Source of the DNA: Jimgerdemannia flammicorona
Taxonomy: Eukaryota > Mucoromycota > Endogonomycetes > Endogonales > Endogonaceae
DNA: 10,384 bases
Assembly (NCBI GenBank): GCA_003990745.1
Contig: RBNI01007374.1
Coordinates: 1 to 10,384 of the forward strand
Direction: 5' to 3'
Part shown: positions 7,494-10,384 of the stretch, one piece after another
How the letters are laid out: each line of letters begins with the position of its first letter
How positions within the stretch are numbered: the first letter of the stretch is position 1
Program-made: the position numbers and the translations under genes
The notes under the pieces: generated by a model
What the model saw: only the letters and a program-made list of their open reading frames with translations
The model's database searches: none
Told to the model about the DNA's origin: nothing

Positions 7494-8440
7494 ATTGTTT
7501 ACTGGAGGCGGTTGGACTGCTGGTAGTAGTATTACTGGTACTACTTGAGGTACTGGTGCAGAGTGTGATGGGGTTCTTTGGGTCTGTGTAAGTTGCTGGA
7601 GTAAGAGTTGTGGGTCTGGAGTAAGGGCTTGATAGATAGCTATCTATTACTGTATAGGTGTGTTCTGTCCTGATGGAGGTTTGTCTCCTTTGACAGTGTA
7701 TCCAGGATCAAATTTGCTGAGATACTCCTCCTCCTCTTCTGTTTGGTCCCCATGTACTTGAGTTTGCTCGGTGTCAAAGTAGACAGAATCAGTTGTATAT
7801 CTGATTTCAGATGGACTTAATTCAAAGTCAAGTTCTGGTTTGGTATTGGTTTCAGATTCAGGTAGGGTTGTAGCCGGGCCTGCTTCAGGTTCAGGATCGG
7901 GTAGTTGATGAAGAGTTTCTCTTGCTTCTTCCTTAAGAATATGGTGGGCCTTGCTGTTCTGGAATCAGTAGTATAATGCAGTCTTGGTCCTGGTACGGTG
8001 AAAGTCAGTAGAGTTGAGCCACTTGGCTACAGAGGCTTGGGCTTCATGAGGAACTAAGGCTAGAAAGACTGCTGCTGGTTGTCCTAGGTCGCTCAGATTT
8101 GTGGAGCTGATAAAACTCTTGTTGAGAAGAGTAAAGAAGGCTTCTATAAGACCTTCTTCGTCTTGACTTGCTGGGTATAGGGCAAGGAGTTCGGTGAATA
8201 GGATTTCACCTATTTGCTGGTTTAATCGGAGTACTTCTTTCTTTGAATGAAGTTTGTCCCACTTGTTGCAGGTGTGGAGGTCAAATTGTCCTTGTACATC
8301 AGGTTCAATTCTCTCCAGATTGTCGGATAGTTCAGAATAAATTCCAGTTCAGAGGTTGGGCTTTATACCAACTTGTAGGAATTTGCAGAAGGGTTTGTAG
8401 CAGGGTGAGGAAGCGTCTTGAAGTAGAATTGGATTGTAAA
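7494..8440 (-). pseudogene. 5' coding segment upstream of Gag, unknown function, no visible start codon
   Basis: The Gag-Pol frame stays nearly open from 8348 to 7650: one TGA (7965-7967) in about 230 codons, where chance predicts about eleven stops. The translation looks protein-like, with LNQQIGEILFTELLALYPAS, LIEAFFTLLNKSF and VAKWLN, then a strongly acidic Pro/Glu-rich tail (EEEEEYLSKFDPGY). Two stops in a row, TAA 7647-7649 and TAG 7644-7646, follow. Beyond them a Pro/Gln-rich open stretch runs into the Gag ATG. TGA 8349-8351 breaks the start. I see no in-frame ATG between 8440 and 7493. It could be an extended Gag N-terminus or a separate upstream protein ending at the double stop. No family is recognised. 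Confidence 0.5.
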
Positions 8441-8452
8441 CTGCTGCTACCA
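8441..8452 (-). other. Primer binding site of element B, initiator tRNA-Met type
   Basis: The minus strand reads TGGTAGCAGCAG, three bases (ACT) after the LTR end CTTACA. It matches the PBS of element A in the first ten bases, so both elements probably use the same initiator tRNA-Met primer. It sits between the TGTAAG end of the 5' LTR and the coding region, as expected. Confidence 0.78.
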
Positions 8453-8813
8453 AGTTGTAAGAGGGTTGCTTTTTAGGGTAACCGTTATGTAGTTCTGGAA
8501 GGGTTTTCTGGAAGTTCTGGTTATTCTGGAAGACTATTTTCTTATGGTCAAGATCAATTTTGTATGGAGTACATCCTCTACGCTTATTGATTTCAAGATT
8601 GGGTTGACGTCTCAACCAAAGTCCTTTTTCAGACTAGTTCTGGATGTTCAGGGTTTTCTGTGTTTCAGGAAGTTCAAGAAACTAAGACCAGCTTAGTTGA
8701 ATTGGCATATCGCTGCAGATAATACCCAATTAGGAAATTTTGTGACAGGGTTAGGAGTGGGACCTAACAGGGAGTGGATTTACTTAAGAGTGGTTTGTGG
8801 GTTATTGAATAGA

Positions 8814-8819
8814 TTTATT
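8814..8819 (-). terminator. Possible polyadenylation signal in the element B LTR
   Basis: The minus strand reads AATAAA about 120 bases downstream of the TATA box. This is a suitable place for 3' processing inside the R region. Fungal poly(A) signals are loose, so this is only a candidate. Confidence 0.35.
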
Positions 8820-8936
8820 CGCTATTCATAATATTGCTATGCTAGGGATAGTTGTGTGAGGGGATATTGAGGGAAAGTGCTCAGGAGTTGTGTTCAGATT
8901 GTTCAGATCTAAGATTCTGAGGTCTGGGGGAGGGGG

Positions 8937-8944
8937 TATTTATA
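8937..8944 (-). promoter_or_regulatory. TATA box of the element B LTR promoter
   Basis: The minus strand reads TATAAATA, followed by a C-rich stretch (ACCCCCTCCCCC). It lies downstream of ORF X in element orientation and about 480 bases before the LTR end, so it would start the genomic transcript of element B. Transcription would begin about 30 bases further, near 8910. This makes ORF X part of U3. Confidence 0.55.
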
Positions 8945-9134
8945 CTAGTGAGGGGCTATCTGGACTATGCTAAATATGAATGTAGCACTAAGTACTTTGC
9001 TGAGTCAGAATGCAGTCACATAGTACAAGTGTGATTTGACATATCAAGAGATCGTCTGACTGCTGAGTCAGTTCACAGTCATGTTGTACAAGGCTAATCT
9101 AACTATACTATGACTGCTAACCTATTTATGGTTT

Positions 9135-10073
9135 TTAGGCACTGTCTGGATAGTCTTTGATGACATCCCCATCGATTGCTTCATCTCTAATGAAGTAGTC
9201 ATCTAGGAAAAGTGGTTCACAGATTACTTCTCCTTGTTCGCTGAGGTAGTAATACATTGAAACTTCATCTCTGTCCCACAGGATAGCATTGTCTGTCTCA
9301 TATACTGGATAAGGTGTTGGTGGGCGAAGAAGTGGTGCATCATTTTCACTTTCATCGGATTCACTGTCTGTATACCTTCTATAGGTTACAGCACTATGAG
9401 TCGCAGGGTTGTAGTAAGCTGGCGGCTGTGGTTCATGTTGCTCGTACTTGGGTAGTGGAGTGGTTGGTTCAACTTCGAGAGTTATCTGAAGGTATAGGGT
9501 GTGTTCTCCGGTCTCTTCATTATAGTTGAAGTAATCAGGAGTGAATGCAGATTGGTATTCATGCCAGTGGTCATTGTCCCAATAAGTCTCGTATGTGGTT
9601 ATGAACTGTTGTAAGTTCATCAGCAAGGTTGGTGGTGTGATCAGGGTTGGTAGAGGTCCTTGACTTGAGGTCATGTTGACATCAGAAGGATTATTGTCTT
9701 CTGCTTCGTCTTTGTTGAAGTTGATTATATCATAGACATCCTTCATGGTATATCCAACTTGGGGCATTCGCAGGATGCAGTCATCGGGGTGCGGGAAGGT
9801 TCTGTCTGTGGTTTCAACATACTCGAGATACTTGTGGTTGAGTTCTTGTATCATGTCATCGATTTGGCCATAGGACAGGGTAGCAACTATTTTGCTGGTA
9901 GTAACTCGGAGGTGGGGAATAAAGGTGCTGTACTCATAGAAGAGCTCTCGGTGTTTGTGGGCGATGAGCTTCTGGTGTTGAGACATCTGGGTAATGTCTG
10001 TGTCATGGTGGTGTTTGACCATGTCTTCCAGGAGGTGGCCGATCTGGTAGTAGCTTGAGATTTGTCCAATCCA
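9135..10073 (-). CDS. ORF X, 5' LTR copy: no internal stop, N-terminus removed by an insertion
   Basis: This frame is open for 312 codons from the junction at 10073 (W of WIGQ) to TAA at 9135-9137. It aligns colinearly with residues 73-384 of the 3' LTR copy. The first 72 codons are missing because unrelated DNA begins at 10074. The frame stays open for ten more codons into that DNA, but this is chance and adds no ATG. It shares the acidic Asp/Glu-rich middle, the Tyr/Pro-rich C-terminal half and the ending KDYPDSA with the other copy. It contains PPAY, a PPxY-like motif, which reads LPAY in the other copy. Differences from the 3' copy are nearly all transitions. It cannot be expressed from its own start here; whether related intact copies exist elsewhere is unknown. 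Confidence 0.65.
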   Translation of the reverse strand, partial: WIGQISSYYQIGHLLEDMVKHHHDTDITQMSQHQKLIAHKHRELFYEYSTFIPHLRVTTSKIVATLSYGQIDDMIQELNHKYLEYVETTDRTFPHPDDCILRMPQVGYTMKDVYDIINFNKDEAEDNNPSDVNMTSSQGPLPTLITPPTLLMNLQQFITTYETYWDNDHWHEYQSAFTPDYFNYNEETGEHTLYLQITLEVEPTTPLPKYEQHEPQPPAYYNPATHSAVTYRRYTDSESDESENDAPLLRPPTPYPVYETDNAILWDRDEVSMYYYLSEQGEVICEPLFLDDYFIRDEAIDGDVIKDYPDSA

Positions 10074-10384
10074 CCTTTCTCCGGTACTATTCACGTTACA
10101 CAAGCTTCAAGCAACAGTTTTTCAACACAAAGCGGAGGAAAGGTATTATAAACATGTCTTCGAGCAAGAGTTCCGACGGGCGTGCTGGGTCTGGTGGACC
10201 TGGGGCCTTTGGCTGGCAGCAGGTTGGGAGGGGTTATGGCCTGGGGATGGGGGCCTTTGGAGGGTCGACGAGCGGTGAGAGTTCTGGTGGAGGGCCGGTG
10301 TCCGGTGGGAAGGGAGGAGGGACTGGCCGCATGAGTTTTGCTGACAAGGTGAAGGGGGGTGGATGGCCGACTGGGAGCCGGGCA
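10074..10384 (+). mobile_element. Foreign plus-strand insertion in the 5' LTR of element B, possibly the 5' end of a non-LTR retrotransposon
   Basis: The sequence changes at 10074 from element B LTR to unrelated DNA in the middle of ORF X. An 80-base leader precedes an open plus-strand reading frame that leaves the window. Unlike element B, the DNA is G-rich and keeps many CpG dinucleotides, as a recent insertion would. A full-length LINE inserted in the opposite orientation would start like this with a short 5' UTR and ORF1. Its 3' end and target duplication are outside the window, so a simple rearrangement junction is not excluded. Confidence 0.45.
10154..10384 (+). CDS. Start of an open reading frame, Gly/Ser-rich, possibly LINE ORF1 (partial)
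   Basis: ATG at 10154 opens 77 codons without a stop to the window edge. The N-terminus is low-complexity Gly/Ser (GAFGWQQVGRGYG, SGESSGGGPVSGGKGGG) and leads to MSFADKVKGGG. Short SFADK/SYA-type motifs after a disordered Gly/Ser-rich start are common in fungal non-LTR retrotransposon ORF1 and in some Gag proteins, but no domain is reached before the edge. Codons favour G and C at the third position, unlike the AT-leaning element B. Product and family are uncertain. Confidence 0.45.
   Translation, partial: MSSSKSSDGRAGSGGPGAFGWQQVGRGYGLGMGAFGGSTSGESSGGGPVSGGKGGGTGRMSFADKVKGGGWPTGSRA

Larger units (their letters stand above)
448..10073 (-). mobile_element. Element B: Ty3/gypsy chromodomain retrotransposon with long LTRs, interrupted at both ends
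   Basis: In minus-strand order: 5' LTR (10073 to 8456, its upstream end missing), primer binding site (8452 to 8441), Gag-dUTPase-protease-RT-RNase H-integrase-chromodomain frame (about 8440 to 2361), non-coding spacer, polypurine tract (1946 to 1933), and 3' LTR (1932 to 448, its downstream end missing). RNase H before integrase and a chromodomain after the GPF module place it among chromoviruses. The interior is 6523 bp. The two LTR copies overlap over about 1 kb. Each is cut by a different later insertion: element A in the 3' LTR and foreign plus-strand DNA in the 5' LTR. Many in-frame stops show that this copy is dead as an autonomous element. Confidence 0.88.
8456..10073 (-). repeat. 5' LTR of element B, outer end removed by foreign DNA
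   Basis: The inner end TGTAAG (8456-8461, plus orientation) mirrors CTTACA at the outer end of the 3' LTR (1927-1932). The segment 9025-10073 aligns with 448-1496 without visible large indels. Homology stops abruptly after ccaatcca at 10073. The inner 569 bases (8456-9024) hold the promoter and the R-U5 part, which the 3' copy has lost from the window. No solid open frame occurs in 8456-9134: stops in the Gag frame appear at a random rate there. The remainder is ORF X. Confidence 0.8.

Noticed and set aside
2361..8440. TGA read as Arg (recoded stop)
   Set aside because: CGA codons still occur in the same frame, TAA and TAG stops are also present, and the other LTR copy has CGA where this one has TGA. 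Deamination is simpler.
8349..8615. Minus-strand open frame of 88 codons as the start of Gag
   Set aside because: It begins at TTG, crosses the PBS and LTR end (8441-8461), and upstream stops occur at a random rate. Most of it is LTR and leader.
8741..9020. A 280-bp LTR with perfect TGTGAC/GTCACA ends containing the TATA box
   Set aside because: No target duplication flanks it, no polypurine tract precedes 9020 on the minus strand and no tRNA-type PBS follows 8741. The TGTAAG/CTTACA pair with a PPT at one end and an iMet PBS at the other explains the element better.
9759..10058. Plus-strand 99-codon frames at 1182-1481 and 9759-10058 that look conserved
   Set aside because: They are antisense to ORF X in the two LTR copies. 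They resemble each other only because the LTRs are homologous.
448..10073. Classical repeat-induced point mutation (CpA to TpA)
   Set aside because: Most stops trace to CpG (CGA to TGA), with few CAA or CAG to TAA or TAG changes. CpG deamination fits better, though a mixed process is not excluded without a full count.

Overview
The window is retrotransposon sequence from a eukaryote, most likely a fungus and probably a basidiomycete. I base this on a Ty3/gypsy chromodomain element (chromovirus) with no introns, heavy CpG decay and nested insertions. The host attribution is inference. I see no ordinary cellular gene, tRNA, rRNA, CRISPR array or bacterial signal.

Layout, plus-strand coordinates. 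(1) 1-447 is the 5' end of one LTR retrotransposon (element A) lying on the minus strand: a 404-bp LTR (44-447, TGTAA...TTACA ends), a tRNA-iMet-type primer binding site (30-41), and the first bases of its interior running off the left edge. (2) 448-10073 is a second, larger minus-strand gypsy element (element B). Its 3' LTR (448-1932) has been cut by element A. A polypurine tract follows at 1933-1946. A Gag-Pol region lies at about 2361-8440, a primer binding site at 8441-8452, and a 5' LTR runs from 8456 to 10073. (3) 10074-10384 is foreign, G-rich plus-strand sequence that interrupts the 5' LTR of element B. It carries the open start of a 77-codon reading frame, possibly ORF1 of a non-LTR retrotransposon.

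Element B encodes, in one minus-strand frame with no frameshift, an acidic 5' segment, Gag with a zinc knuckle, a trimeric-type dUTPase, aspartic protease, reverse transcriptase, RNase H, integrase and chromodomain. Nineteen in-frame stops break it, 14 of them TGA. Where an intact copy can be compared, TGA stands where the other copy has CGA, so the stops look like cytosine deamination.

The most unusual feature is the LTR of element B. The two damaged copies together imply an LTR of about 2.05 kb with TGTAAG/CTTACA ends. Its U3 part holds a 384-codon reading frame (ORF X) with no family I recognise. The 5' copy has no internal stop but its N-terminus is cut off; the 3' copy is full length with five stops. 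A dUTPase between nucleocapsid and protease, together with an ORF inside U3, resembles the layout of betaretroviruses such as MMTV. That resemblance is in layout only, and I see no sequence kinship.
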